Counted from the stretch's first letter, positions 12,587-22,469 are shown. The stretch: DNA of 64,000 bases from CAYUQT01 sp964596165 (GCA_964596165.1 CAZQTW010000032.1:1-64000); one strand, 5' to 3'. Made by a program: numbers and translations. Notes: generated from the letters alone by a model not told the origin.

Positions 12587-12608
12587 GCCGGACCGTTCTC
12601 GGTCCGGC
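12587..12608 (+). terminator. Hairpin downstream of the M16 peptidase gene
   Basis: Perfect 9-bp stem GCCGGACCG/CGGTCCGGC with a TTCT loop, 43 nt after the stop codon. No U-tract follows, so it may be a transcript-end hairpin and not a strong intrinsic terminator. Confidence 0.45.
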
Positions 12609-12778
12609 GCCCGCATTCCCGGGCCGTGCCTTCGCATCGCTTGGGCATGACAGCCGACTAGCCGCAGCTCGCGAGGCCTCGATACGCTCACTCCGGGGAA
12701 CGCGCCTTCCCCCACAATTCCGCCCGCCGACTTGCGACAGGCATGCCGTCGGGACACAATAAAGTCTTGTGCGACAAC

Positions 12779-12809
12779 GAGGCGGGCTCTTTGCCTTCGA
12801 ACCCGCCTC
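12779..12809 (+). other. Inverted repeat just upstream of the aldo/keto reductase start
   Basis: GAGGCGGG (12779-12786) pairs with CCCGCCTC (12802-12809). It sits immediately before the GGGAGGA ribosome site of the next gene and could be a leader hairpin. Confidence 0.3.
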
Positions 12810-12836
12810 GGGCATCAGGCGAACCGGGAGGACAAC

Positions 12837-14039
12837 ATGAGCGATCCGTCCAATCCGTCATTGACCAGGCGGCGATTTCTACAGGGCGCGGCGGCGGTCG
12901 GCGTGGGGTCGATGACTTCCACCCTGGCGGCCGAAGGTGCGGGCGAATCAAAGGGCAAGCTGCCGACCAACCCGTTGGGCCGGACCAAACTGGATGTGAC
13001 CCGCATCAGTTACGGCGCATTGATGACCGAGGGCCCGCCCCGGGGCGGACAGATCCTCAAGATGTGCATCGACGCCGGTATCAACATGGTCCACGTTTCG
13101 ACGAGCTACAGGAACGGCAACTCCATCAAGGCGATGGGCGACACCTTCGTCAAGAACCCCGGTATGCGCGAAAAACTGGTCCTCTGCCTGAAGGGCCGTC
13201 CCGAGAATGCCAAGGCCCTGGCCCCCGAGCTCGAGGAGATGTTCAGATCGCTGCATACCGACGTGTGCGACGTTTACCTGCCCGTTCTACACGAGCCCAA
13301 GAAAAAGCACCTCGAAGAGACCATGAAGGTCGTCGACGACCTCAAGAAGGCCGGCAAGATCAAGTACAAGGGATTCGTCTGTCACGGCGCGATGAATGAG
13401 GTCCTCGAGATGGTGCTCGACGTCGCGCCCGACTACTTCGACGCCGCCCTGTTGTCGACCGAGATGATCGTCGTGGCCAAGACCGGTACCGGCGACGGCA
13501 AGGCCAAGGACACCGCTCAGCGGTTCGTGGGCAATCTCGACAAGCTCAAGAAGCATGGGCTCGGCATTATTTCCATGAAGAGCAAGGCCCGCGAGGCCAT
13601 GAAGGCGGGCGCGCCGACGTTCCAGGCTCATTGTAAGACGTTGCTCGGCGGGGGGGCCGACACCGTGCTGTTCACGTTCGAGTCCGTCCAACAGGTCGAC
13701 GTGATCAAGGAGATCGATCTGAAGCAGATCGCGATGACCCCGTGGGAAGAGCAATTGGCAAGGGATTTCCAGCTTGCGTGTGGGCCGTCGTGCCTGATGT
13801 GCGGCCGATGCACGGCAAGCTGCCCGTTGAGACTGCCGGTGAACGACTTGATGCGAATCCGGATGTACCACGACGTGCATGGCGACATCGACCACGCCCG
13901 CGCGACGTACCGCGAACTGGGCGGCGACCTTGCCCAGCCGGCGCCGATGTGCGGCGACTGCGATGCTTGCAACCGCGCCTGCCCGATCGGCCTAGCCAGT
14001 GCGGAGAAGGTTCGGTACGTAACATCGCTGTTCGCATAG
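12837..14039 (+). CDS. TAT-exported aldo/keto reductase with C-terminal ferredoxin-like Fe-S motifs
   Basis: 400 residues. ATG 12837 follows GGGAGGACAAC and begins a twin-arginine leader (LTRRRFLQGAAAVGVGS), so the protein is exported folded, presumably with bound cofactor. The middle is a diverged aldo/keto reductase barrel (NPLGRTKLDVTRISYGALM near the start). The C-terminal 85 residues hold two cysteine clusters, CGPSCLMCGRCTASCP and CGDCDACNRACPIG, typical of a 2[4Fe-4S] ferredoxin-type domain. Such reductases with Fe-S tails are frequent in planctomycetes; the substrate is unknown. The frame is open upstream to 12732, but the TAT leader supports the chosen start. Confidence 0.88.
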   Translation: MSDPSNPSLTRRRFLQGAAAVGVGSMTSTLAAEGAGESKGKLPTNPLGRTKLDVTRISYGALMTEGPPRGGQILKMCIDAGINMVHVSTSYRNGNSIKAMGDTFVKNPGMREKLVLCLKGRPENAKALAPELEEMFRSLHTDVCDVYLPVLHEPKKKHLEETMKVVDDLKKAGKIKYKGFVCHGAMNEVLEMVLDVAPDYFDAALLSTEMIVVAKTGTGDGKAKDTAQRFVGNLDKLKKHGLGIISMKSKAREAMKAGAPTFQAHCKTLLGGGADTVLFTFESVQQVDVIKEIDLKQIAMTPWEEQLARDFQLACGPSCLMCGRCTASCPLRLPVNDLMRIRMYHDVHGDIDHARATYRELGGDLAQPAPMCGDCDACNRACPIGLASAEKVRYVTSLFA

Positions 14040-14088
14040 ATCGCGTCCTTCCTCACTCAAGGAAGGATATGAGGGTTGCCGGTAACAG

Positions 14089-14108
14089 CCCTGACCTCCT
14101 TATCAGGG
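14089..14108 (+). terminator. Short hairpin downstream of the aldo/keto reductase gene
   Basis: CCCTGA/TCAGGG stem of 6 bp with an 8-nt loop, about 50 nt after the stop. Weak, without U-tract. Confidence 0.3.
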
Positions 14109-14177
14109 GGAATTCGGGGGGGGCTTTGATTTCGCGTGAACGCACTCCCCCTGGAGTCCGCCTCCGGGAAGGCCTCG

Positions 14178-15032
14178 ATGAGAGAACGGATGCCGCGCGC
14201 CGCCAGTATTACCACCGACATATTCAACTACAGCTTCCGCCCGTCCATGGACGCCAAGCTGGCCCTCTTTCGGCGGTACGGATTCAGATTCGTTCATTGG
14301 TGCGACGACTGGAACAACGAACGCATCTACTCGGCGGCCGATATCTCGCGCCTCCACAAGAAGCTCGACAAGGCGGGTCTGGGATGTATCGACGTGCACG
14401 GAACGGCCACCCAACGGGCTCGAATCGACGCCGCCGATCGGGCCGCTCACAGGCTCTACATCCGCCTCCTACAAAACCGGGTCGAGTTTTGTTCGGCTGT
14501 CGGCGGCGATGCCGTGGTCTTCCACCCGCCCGAGCAGAACCCGCGGACCGACTGGGTGGGCCGCGACCGGCTTCGCCGGACCGCCAGGGCGCTGGAAGCC
14601 GTTCGCGGCCTGTGCGAAAAGACGGGCGTTCGGCTGGCCGTCGAGAACACGGGCCATCGCAGCCACTACGGCACTCGAATCATCGAATGGTTTCTCGAAC
14701 GCTATCCGGCGGATTTCGTCGGGTGGTGCTACGACAGCGGCCACGCCCATCTGGCCGGGAACGCCAAGCGGCTCTATGGGCATGGGGATCGTCTGGCGGC
14801 GTTGCACTTACACGACAATCACGGCGACTGGGACGAACATCAGCCGCCGTTCAACGGCACGGTCGATTGGAAATCCGTCATGGGCTTCATTCGGGCGTCC
14901 GGCTATCCCAAGCCCGTCAACTTCGAGATCACCTGCCGGACGAGACTCTTCTCCGGCACCATGATTCAGTACATGCACTTGACCCGCAAGGGCATTGCCG
15001 GGGCGATGGGATTGCTCGGGTGCGGACGATAG
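14178..15032 (+). CDS. Sugar phosphate isomerase/epimerase-like TIM-barrel protein
   Basis: A 284-residue member of the xylose-isomerase-like/AP-endonuclease-2 barrel family. Metal-site motifs are recognisable: FVHWCDDW near the start, CIDVHGTATQR, AVENTGHRSHYGT (Glu ligand), CYDSGHAHLAG (Asp and His), LHLHDNHGDWDEHQPPFNGT, and FEITCRT near the end. Most characterised relatives isomerise ketoses or inositol derivatives; the substrate here cannot be told. ATG 14178 has GGAAGG 7 nt upstream; a GTG at 14136 is possible but adds residues not seen in the family. It lies between two aldo/keto reductase genes. Confidence 0.85.
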   Translation: MRERMPRAASITTDIFNYSFRPSMDAKLALFRRYGFRFVHWCDDWNNERIYSAADISRLHKKLDKAGLGCIDVHGTATQRARIDAADRAAHRLYIRLLQNRVEFCSAVGGDAVVFHPPEQNPRTDWVGRDRLRRTARALEAVRGLCEKTGVRLAVENTGHRSHYGTRIIEWFLERYPADFVGWCYDSGHAHLAGNAKRLYGHGDRLAALHLHDNHGDWDEHQPPFNGTVDWKSVMGFIRASGYPKPVNFEITCRTRLFSGTMIQYMHLTRKGIAGAMGLLGCGR

Positions 15033-15096
15033 CGCATCGATGCACGGCACGGCTCGGATTGTGTCGAGTAGGCCACCATAGGTCCGCATCGGCAGA

Positions 15097-16092
15097 CTAC
15101 GCGACGTGGAAGATCGGCGTCAGCGTCGAGGCCAGCGTTTTGAGTGTTGTCTCGTCCTCCGGGGTGATGGGCTTGGCGCAGGCCGCCGCCGTCACGTCCA
15201 TCATCAGCCAGAATGCCTTGTCCTCCGCGGGCGAGGTGGCCGCCGTGATCGGCTGGCTCAGCGCGAAGCGCATGGCCAACTCGGCCTCTTTGCGGTCGGT
15301 GATCGGCTGATACCAGCACTTGGGATAGTCTTTCCTTATGGGATCGCCTTCGGGCCACTGCTGCCGGGCCATTGCCTTGAGCGCCAGGATCGCCACGCCC
15401 TTCGCCTTCGCCCGGGCGACGACCTGCGGGCCGAAATTGCCCCGGAAGTAACAGGTGAAATTCACCGGAAACAACGTCGAATCGAAGTCGTAACGATCCA
15501 GCGCCGCCAGCGCCCCCTTGACGGAATGCGACGAGAAACCGAGGTATCGAACCTTGCCCTGTTTCTTCGCCTCGATGAACGCCTCCATCGCCCCGCCGCG
15601 GCCGAACACGACGTCCACATCCTTCTTAAGGTCATTGATGGCGTGAAGCTGATACAGGTCGAAGTGGTCCGTCCGCAGCCGCTCCAGCGACCGGTTGAGC
15701 TCCCGTTCGGCATCCGCCCGTTTGCGTTGCGTCGTCTTGCAGGCCAGAAAGACGCCCTTGCGATGAGGCTCCAGTGCCGGGCCCAGGACGATTTCGGCAT
15801 TGCCGTACGTCGGCGCGACATCGAAGTAGTTCACGCCACGTTCGACGGCCTCGGCCACCAGGCGCTTCGCCCGATCGGCCTCCATTCCGGAGACCATGTA
15901 GCCGCCAAACCCGACGACCGAGAGACGAATGCCCGTCTTGCCGTACTCGCGCATGGGCATCGGAGCCGGACTGCCCCCTTGAACGTCGCCGCCCATCGCC
16001 CGGCCCGTGCTGCCTAACGCCTTCAAGGTCTGGTCCACGGCGACAGCGGCCGGTGGGATAGTCGCCTTCTTGATGAAATCGCGGCGTTTCAT
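15097..16092 (-). CDS. TAT-exported aldo/keto reductase
   Basis: 331 residues starting at MKRRDFIKKATI, a twin-arginine leader preceded by GGGAGG. The barrel contains the N-terminal MPMREYGKTGIRLSVVGFGG signature, the catalytic Asp/Tyr region (GVNYFDVAPTYGNAE), the lysine strand (VFLACKTTQRKRADAERELN) and DHFDLYQLHAI. It lacks the Fe-S tail of the reductase at 12837. Upstream codons open to 16128 but are not needed. Convergent with the isomerase gene. Confidence 0.9.
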   Translation of the reverse strand: MKRRDFIKKATIPPAAVAVDQTLKALGSTGRAMGGDVQGGSPAPMPMREYGKTGIRLSVVGFGGYMVSGMEADRAKRLVAEAVERGVNYFDVAPTYGNAEIVLGPALEPHRKGVFLACKTTQRKRADAERELNRSLERLRTDHFDLYQLHAINDLKKDVDVVFGRGGAMEAFIEAKKQGKVRYLGFSSHSVKGALAALDRYDFDSTLFPVNFTCYFRGNFGPQVVARAKAKGVAILALKAMARQQWPEGDPIRKDYPKCWYQPITDRKEAELAMRFALSQPITAATSPAEDKAFWLMMDVTAAACAKPITPEDETTLKTLASTLTPIFHVA

Positions 16093-16249
16093 GACGGATC
16101 CTCCCGATGACGCAGCACGCAACAACAACCACTACCACCCGGCCGGCTCAAAGACAAGGGCCACGGCGTCGTACTCCTTTGGAAGAGAACGGTGCGTCCG
16201 CGGCGTGCGGCGCATGCCTTGACACACCGTACTCTCTCGACGGACCATC

Positions 16250-18751
16250 ATGAACGCTCCCCAGGTTCGGAGGGTCGGTTCCATGAACGATTCGCACTGC
16301 TGCCACCGGTACTCAGCCATTGTGGCCGCCACACTGCTCGTGTTCTCTGCCCGGGCTCTCGGTGAGAATTGGCCCGCCCTTCCCCCTTCGGACGGGACGG
16401 CGATGCTTCCCGCCCAGGAGTGGCCCCTGAGACCGGGACCGCGGCATATCAAGGCGTATCTGTATTACCCGGCCGGCTCGATCGACAACGTCAGGCCGAC
16501 AACCGGGCTGATGCTCTCGCTGCACAACTGGGGCGGAACGGCCGCCGTCGGGACAGCCGACCCGAAGTTTCTGGCGGATCGGTATGACGTTGTGGCCATC
16601 TGCGTCGACTATCTCCAGAGCGGCAAGTACGAGCCGACGGTTCCATATGACTTTGGCTATCTCCAGGCGCTCGACGCCCTGCGAGCGTTGTGGTGGGTCT
16701 TCGACGGCCTGGAGAAGCGAGGCAAGCCGTTTGCGCGCGACCGCCTCTTCGCCACGGGCGGCTCCGGCGGAGGCAACGTGGCGTTGATGGCCAACAAACT
16801 CGCGCCGCGTACGTTCGCGTGCGTCGTGGACTGTTCAGGCATGGCCAAGCTGAGCGACGATATCGCTTACGGCCTCGACGGTGAGAGCACGCTGAACGCG
16901 GGGTGGAGCCGCGATAGGAACAGCCCCCACTATCTCTCGCCGGAGGCCCAGGAACTGCGGTTCATCGGTCATCCCGGACATCTGAGAACGATGAAGACGC
17001 TCGGCACCCTGTGCAAGGTAATTGTCAGTCATGGTTCGAAAGACAACACGTGCCCCATCACGGACGCTCGCGAGATGGTGGCGAACATGAAGGCCGCCGG
17101 GATCGATGTTGAGGGGCATTTCATCACGGAGGCGGATCTGGACGGCAAGGTTTTTAAGGATCCGGGCCATGCCGTGGGCGATCGCACCTTGATTGTCGAC
17201 CGGTTCGCCGGCAAGTACCTGGCGGCAGGCGGCCCGACGGCCGTCGCGCGCAAAACGACAAGTGATTTCGAACGTCGAGACGAGAACGTCCGCTACGCCA
17301 CGCCGAACGGCGTATGGGTGATTTCCTATGTACAGGGCTTTCCGGTCGGCCGATTCGAGCCGAGCACCAGCCGGACGGCGAGCCGCCCCTTCGAGGCCAC
17401 CTCCGTTCGAGCCCCGGCGAACCACGTATCCGACAGTCCGTTTCAAGAGGACATCACTGATCTTCGTGCCGAACGAACGGGCTGCAACTTTGTTCACCTC
17501 CAATGGACATCCCATGCCGCTCGTCACGAGGTCGACTATCGGCAGGTCGGCAAACCTGATTGGCGGACGGACATGAATGTCTGTTCGGCGTTTCACAGCG
17601 TGATCATGCTCCGGCCCGAAACCGACTACGAATTCCGTATTCGCGCCGTCCGTCCCCCTCGCCCGGACGAGGACGGCCGGCTTCTCGACAGCGGCATGAG
17701 AAAGGATCCACGGACGGTCATCGCTCGGACGACGGCGGAAATGCCGAAGGAATGGCTCGGGTTGAAGCTGTGGCCGACCTGGCATGTCGATACGTTTCCC
17801 AACAACACCACCTATCCGTGCATTGAGTTCTTTGAAGGCTTCCTCTACGTGCTGGAGGTTCGCGACGGGTTGTACGTGTCCAAGATTCGGCCGGATGGCT
17901 TTAAGCCCGAGTGGACCAAGCGGATCATCCAACCCACCGGCGGCTACATGGGCATCCCCGATATGTGCATCTTTCAAGACAAGCTCTACGTGATGTGGAA
18001 TCGCCAGGACAATCATAAACCCGGCTATGTCATCACGAAGTCCAGGCAGTGGTTTCTCACCTACGACCTCAGAACCGGTCACGTCGGCCCCGAAACGGCG
18101 ATCGAGCCCACGAAGCCCGGCTGCGGAACGTGGGAAGGCGGCGTGGAGGTCTACCAAGGCAAGGTCTGGATGATGTGGTTGGAAGTCTGGATCAATGAGG
18201 AGGGCAAATGGCGAACGCGATTGGTTATGCGACCGCTCGAGAAAGAGGAGTTCACCGGCTCATATGTCTTCGATACCTGTCCATCCGTGTTTCCCTACGG
18301 TCCGTCCGTGAGCACCTTCAACGACAAGCTCATCCTACTCTGGTCGGATCTGCAGGCGAACGAGAAGGACCCCGAGCGCGAGCCGTTGTACTGTACATTC
18401 TTCGACGGCCGAAACTTCTCAGACTCGATCAAGGTCCACGATGTCGGCCAGAACCGATATGCCAAGGGGGCACAATTGGGCGATGCCTTCTATTGCGTGT
18501 TCAAGAGCAATTCGCAGTACCCCAAGAGCCGTTACATGTATCACGACCTGGCGCTGAGTCGGATCGGCCCCGACGGCCGCGAGATCCGGACGACCTACTG
18601 GGTTGATGACGTAAAGTACAATTCATCGCCGGACATGTGCCGCGTGGGCGACGTGCTGTACATTGTCTTTGGGAAGTTCGAACATCTCTACGGGTTGGCG
18701 GACGACCCGGCGATCAATCACGGGGCATTTTGGGGCAAGATCACGCCATAG
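16250..18751 (+). CDS. Secreted multidomain protein: alpha/beta hydrolase - FnIII-like - propeller-like region
   Basis: 833 residues with a signal peptide (YSAIVAATLLVFSARALG). The first ~320 residues form an esterase-type alpha/beta hydrolase with LSLHNWGG (oxyanion region), a nucleophile elbow ATGGSGGGN and a likely catalytic Asp/His pair (SHGSKDNTCP and KDPGHAVGD). After a linker, residues ~400-480 resemble a fibronectin type III domain (HEVDYRQVGKPDW...MLRPETDYEFRIRAVR). The last ~300 residues are Trp/Tyr-rich and look like a sialidase/arabinanase-type propeller (KLWPTWHVDTFPNNTTYPC..., LYVMWNRQDNHKPGY). The architecture suggests deacylation and binding of a complex glycan. ATG 16283 is an alternative start. 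Confidence 0.7.
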   Translation: MNAPQVRRVGSMNDSHCCHRYSAIVAATLLVFSARALGENWPALPPSDGTAMLPAQEWPLRPGPRHIKAYLYYPAGSIDNVRPTTGLMLSLHNWGGTAAVGTADPKFLADRYDVVAICVDYLQSGKYEPTVPYDFGYLQALDALRALWWVFDGLEKRGKPFARDRLFATGGSGGGNVALMANKLAPRTFACVVDCSGMAKLSDDIAYGLDGESTLNAGWSRDRNSPHYLSPEAQELRFIGHPGHLRTMKTLGTLCKVIVSHGSKDNTCPITDAREMVANMKAAGIDVEGHFITEADLDGKVFKDPGHAVGDRTLIVDRFAGKYLAAGGPTAVARKTTSDFERRDENVRYATPNGVWVISYVQGFPVGRFEPSTSRTASRPFEATSVRAPANHVSDSPFQEDITDLRAERTGCNFVHLQWTSHAARHEVDYRQVGKPDWRTDMNVCSAFHSVIMLRPETDYEFRIRAVRPPRPDEDGRLLDSGMRKDPRTVIARTTAEMPKEWLGLKLWPTWHVDTFPNNTTYPCIEFFEGFLYVLEVRDGLYVSKIRPDGFKPEWTKRIIQPTGGYMGIPDMCIFQDKLYVMWNRQDNHKPGYVITKSRQWFLTYDLRTGHVGPETAIEPTKPGCGTWEGGVEVYQGKVWMMWLEVWINEEGKWRTRLVMRPLEKEEFTGSYVFDTCPSVFPYGPSVSTFNDKLILLWSDLQANEKDPEREPLYCTFFDGRNFSDSIKVHDVGQNRYAKGAQLGDAFYCVFKSNSQYPKSRYMYHDLALSRIGPDGREIRTTYWVDDVKYNSSPDMCRVGDVLYIVFGKFEHLYGLADDPAINHGAFWGKITP

Positions 18752-18930
18752 GCCCCGTTGAAACGCCGCCGGACACAGACTCGCGTGCGTTGCGCGCCAC
18801 CTCGTCGAACCGTCGTGGCCGGAGCATCGTCGGAGAGGCCGTCCTCATTGGGACTGCCGGTCGTGCGCATTTCGCCCGCTCCCTCGTGGTCGCGGCCGTG
18901 ACCAGGTGCACACCACGTAGGAGAGTTCGC

Positions 18931-21306
18931 CTAAGGCGCGAGGATTCGCATCAGTTGATCGGCGATGATGCGGTGGCCCGCATCGTTGGGGTGCATGCCG
19001 TCGAGCAGCAGATTGTGGAGGCGGTTCTTGTCCGGACCGGCGTAGTCGTCGAAGATTCGGTAGACGTCGATGAGCGGAACCTTTTCCGATTCGGCGACGC
19101 TTCGGACGACGGCCGCGTACTGCCTGACCAGGATGTTGTAACCGTCGGGGTCGTTCGGATCGAACGGCGGCTTGCCGTACAGTCGTTTCAGTTCGTCCGT
19201 CCACGCACACGGGTTCGGCGTCAGGAGTATGGGTTGAGCGCCGATCGATTTCAGCGTCTTGACGAAGTACCTCAGGTTCTCTTCATAGCGATCCTTCAGC
19301 ACTCGGGGCTCAGCGGCCCCCTTCCATACGTCGATACACGAGTCGTTAAGGCCGAACCAGATCGTCACGACGTCCGGCTTGTGGTGAAGGACATCCTGTT
19401 GGAATCGTTCGCGGGCCTGGTTCGTGTTGTGCCCACCGATGCCGGCGTTGATCACGACGAACGAAGCACCGCCGGACTTGAAACCTTCCTGCAAGAGAAC
19501 GGTGAAATTCCGAAGGGGTCCGCGAGGCGCGGTCGTCGAGTCTCCGAATGCAACGAGGACCGTCGGTTTCGCCTGCGGTTCAATGTCGCACCAGAGAACG
19601 TTCGTCCATTCGCTCGTGCCGGAGACGTCCTTCGCGCCGCCGGAATCACCGAAGAGGATGCGGTTGATGTCGTAACCGTAGGGTCCGCCCAGATAGGTCG
19701 ACAGCACCGGTGTCTTTCCGTCGTCGACGAAAAGGTACGCCCGGCTACGCTTCAGATCCGTCCGAACGCGATAGGTGTGGGATTGCGTCGCGTCGATGCG
19801 AAAAGCGGGGTTGTAGGAAGCGTCGAATGCGACGGCGTCCTCACGAAAGAGCAGCAGGCAGCTCGTGTTCGGCATGGGCCCGCCGATCCACAGCTCGGCC
19901 GCCGAATGGTTGTCCGGCGCGGAACTCTCCCGCTGGATGACCCGCATGCGGACCTCCACGAGCTTGTCGCGGCTGCCGTCCCAGGCGCCGGGCTGATTGT
20001 CGATGAAGTATCCGCCCATGGGCACGATGCGGACATCGCCGGCAGCCGTCAGCTTGCCGCCGTCGCGGTGGATCGCCCATGCCGGAGTCGCCTTCTGCGG
20101 GTCGACGCAACCCGGGTATCCACTCTGAGGCCCGAGCCGATCGGGCAGCCGCACGTTCGCCAACTCCTTTTGGAGCTCCGCGAGCAGGTCCTGCACGAGC
20201 CAGGCCACGTTGAAGCGTGCCGACCTGATCGAACGTCCGCCCTCAACGTCCTGTTGCCAGACGGCCACCAGCATGCCGTCGGCCGCCTGGTCACAGGCGG
20301 GGTAGGATGCCTGCCCACCGCCGACATAGGGCGAGCCAACATCCCTGGGGCGGGTCCACGTCCGTCCGCCGTCGAAGGAAGCGGCCGCACAGAGCGGGAA
20401 ACGCTGAATGGCGTTGTCCCAGACGGCCAGAATGCCCCTGCGACCCTCGTCTTTGAACGCACAGAGTGCGGCCGGCGCGTTGGAGCCGCGAAGCGGGCTG
20501 GGTTTGACGTCCGTCCAGGTCAATCCTTCGTCGGTGCTCCGCGCCTCGTAGAGATGCGTGGAGCCGGTTCGCATGAGCATGTAAACAGACCCGTCCGGCA
20601 GCTCGACGATGGCGGGTTCGTCCGTACCGGAGACGGCCCCGCCGCCGACCTTGGTGTAGGTGGCATTCGTGTCCCCCCCCAGGAGCCACGTCAGGCCGTC
20701 GTCGGTGGAGCGGAGGACGCCGGCCCTCAGATCCATCTGGCCTTCGCTCGTCAGCGTCTTGCCTGTCTCGCAGAGGGCATCCCAGGAGTAGCCCTGAAGC
20801 AGCGTACCCGACTTCAGCCGGATGCCGTGATGCGTCTTGCCGCAGGTGTAGCGGTGCTGCATGGGAATGGTATAGAGCCTGGACCAGGTTGCACCGTTGT
20901 CCTCGCTGCGGGTGCAGAAAATGGTCGAGGTCTTGATGCCCGTTTCGCCCTTGGGCAGCGACGTGCTGGTCACCAGGATGCGCGAGCCCGTGACCACGAT
21001 GCTCGGATCGGCGTCGAGCACGCCTTCGTTGTCGATAAGCACGCGGGGCTGTGTCCACGTCTGGCCGGAATCGCCCGAGAAGGCCCCCAGGATCGCATAA
21101 TCGTTCATCGACTCCTTTTTCGCCGCCTGGGCCCAGACAATCAGGAGGCGGGAATCGCTCAACCTAGCCATGCAGGGCCAGCAGTTCTGGCTGCCTCCTT
21201 GCGCCTGGGCCACGACTCTCTGTTCGAAGAATGGGGTTTTGGCCGACTCCGCGCGCAGGCCCTGCGCCGATGCCAACATCATGCAGGCGACCAGTGTCCG
21301 TCTCAT
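18931..21306 (-). CDS. Sialidase-like exo-glycosidase/propeller fused to SGNH hydrolase
   Basis: 791 residues; ATG 21306 is preceded by GGAG and starts a signal peptide (MRRTLVACMMLASAQGLRAES). The N-terminal half has five Asp-box repeats (SGDSGQTW, SEDNGATW, STDDGLTW, STDEGLTW, SFDGGRTW), the hallmark of a sialidase-type six-bladed propeller. A middle segment (~440-560) looks like a LamG/concanavalin-like binding domain. The C-terminal ~210 residues are an SGNH esterase: block I VLVAFGDSTT, block II NAGIGGHNT, block III FGLNDS, and catalytic DGMHPNDAGH. The pairing suggests removal of acyl groups and glycosyl groups from the same glycan. Confidence 0.85.
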   Translation of the reverse strand: MRRTLVACMMLASAQGLRAESAKTPFFEQRVVAQAQGGSQNCWPCMARLSDSRLLIVWAQAAKKESMNDYAILGAFSGDSGQTWTQPRVLIDNEGVLDADPSIVVTGSRILVTSTSLPKGETGIKTSTIFCTRSEDNGATWSRLYTIPMQHRYTCGKTHHGIRLKSGTLLQGYSWDALCETGKTLTSEGQMDLRAGVLRSTDDGLTWLLGGDTNATYTKVGGGAVSGTDEPAIVELPDGSVYMLMRTGSTHLYEARSTDEGLTWTDVKPSPLRGSNAPAALCAFKDEGRRGILAVWDNAIQRFPLCAAASFDGGRTWTRPRDVGSPYVGGGQASYPACDQAADGMLVAVWQQDVEGGRSIRSARFNVAWLVQDLLAELQKELANVRLPDRLGPQSGYPGCVDPQKATPAWAIHRDGGKLTAAGDVRIVPMGGYFIDNQPGAWDGSRDKLVEVRMRVIQRESSAPDNHSAAELWIGGPMPNTSCLLLFREDAVAFDASYNPAFRIDATQSHTYRVRTDLKRSRAYLFVDDGKTPVLSTYLGGPYGYDINRILFGDSGGAKDVSGTSEWTNVLWCDIEPQAKPTVLVAFGDSTTAPRGPLRNFTVLLQEGFKSGGASFVVINAGIGGHNTNQARERFQQDVLHHKPDVVTIWFGLNDSCIDVWKGAAEPRVLKDRYEENLRYFVKTLKSIGAQPILLTPNPCAWTDELKRLYGKPPFDPNDPDGYNILVRQYAAVVRSVAESEKVPLIDVYRIFDDYAGPDKNRLHNLLLDGMHPNDAGHRIIADQLMRILAP

Positions 21307-21457
21307 CAGAAGCTCCATTTCCGCCGAAGGATGGCGGATGGCGGCCAAGGAGTCCCCGCCATCAGGCCCCTCGCAGGACGTTGGAAACGGGAGAGACATC
21401 GCGCTCGATCGGCGGAACGGATCGCCCCGGCGCCGCGACGACTCGCGCATCTTCGGA

Positions 21458-22375
21458 CTACGCCAGAACGCGCCCCAGCATCTTCATGGTGTCGTCGATG
21501 TGTTCGGGCGCCTCGAACCCGATAGTCATGGAGTCGACGCAGCCCAACCCGCAGACGAACTTCAGTGATTCCTCTCGCAACTCGGCGGTCTTTGCGAGCT
21601 CGCCCTCGCCGAAGATCTTCATGCCGAGCACGCCCTTGCCGGCGTCGTGCATCTGCTTGAGCACGGCAACGACCTGATCCGGTTCGGCGTCCATCTTGAC
21701 CTTCCTCGGATTGATCCGGGCCAGGACGACATCCGCCCAGGGTGAGGCGGCCGTCGTCTTCAGCGCCTCGAAGGAATGGCACGACGTGCCCACCGCCTTG
21801 ATCTTCTTCTTCTCCTTCAGTTCGGACAGCGCCTCCATATAGGGTGTAAGCTTCTTGTCCCAGTCGGCGTCGGTCACGCAGTGCAGGAGGACGATATCGA
21901 TGTACCTTTCTCTCTTCTCCTCGCGAAGTCCCAGCTCGTCCATGAACCGTTCAACGATCGTGTTCGGCGATTCGCCGTAGCGCCACCACACCTTCGTCAA
22001 CAGGGTGACCTTTTCTCGCGGAATCGACCGCATCGCCTCGCGGACATAGACGTGAGAACCGTACAGGTCGGCGCAATCGAAGAACCGCACGCCCGAATCG
22101 AACGCGTGTCGCAATAGGGGGACGAACTTCTCGAACCCCATTCGCGTCTGGTTGGACGAGCGATGGTATCCCCGCGTTCCGGTCCCGATCCCCACACGAG
22201 ACATGGTGATCCCCGTCTTCCCCAAGGGAACGAGGTCCGTGGGCGAGCGCTTGCCCGATTCCGGCTTGACATCCTCCGCCACCGCACGAACACCCGACCA
22301 GGCCATCGCGGCACCGGCGGCGTTACGCAGAAATTGACGGCGTCCCAGACTCGTGGATTGATCGAATGCGTTCAT
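21458..22375 (-). CDS. TAT-exported aldo/keto reductase
   Basis: 305 residues. The leader SLGRRQFLRNAAGAAMAWS is a twin-arginine signal. The reductase barrel shows VPLGKTGITMSRVGIGTG, SGVRFFDCADLYGSH (Asp and Tyr), KVTLLTKVWWR (Lys) and DIVLLHCVTD (His). It lies just upstream of the sialidase-SGNH gene on the same strand with a 150-bp gap. Third aldo/keto reductase in 10 kb, and the smallest. Confidence 0.9.
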   Translation of the reverse strand: MNAFDQSTSLGRRQFLRNAAGAAMAWSGVRAVAEDVKPESGKRSPTDLVPLGKTGITMSRVGIGTGTRGYHRSSNQTRMGFEKFVPLLRHAFDSGVRFFDCADLYGSHVYVREAMRSIPREKVTLLTKVWWRYGESPNTIVERFMDELGLREEKRERYIDIVLLHCVTDADWDKKLTPYMEALSELKEKKKIKAVGTSCHSFEALKTTAASPWADVVLARINPRKVKMDAEPDQVVAVLKQMHDAGKGVLGMKIFGEGELAKTAELREESLKFVCGLGCVDSMTIGFEAPEHIDDTMKMLGRVLA

Positions 22376-22469
22376 GAAAGGCCTCCCTGATTCGGCATGC
22401 CCATCCGTGAGTTTAGGGCCTTCTGCCGGTCAGTGCAATCGCGCCGAACTTGACTCGTATTGGGGGAGA

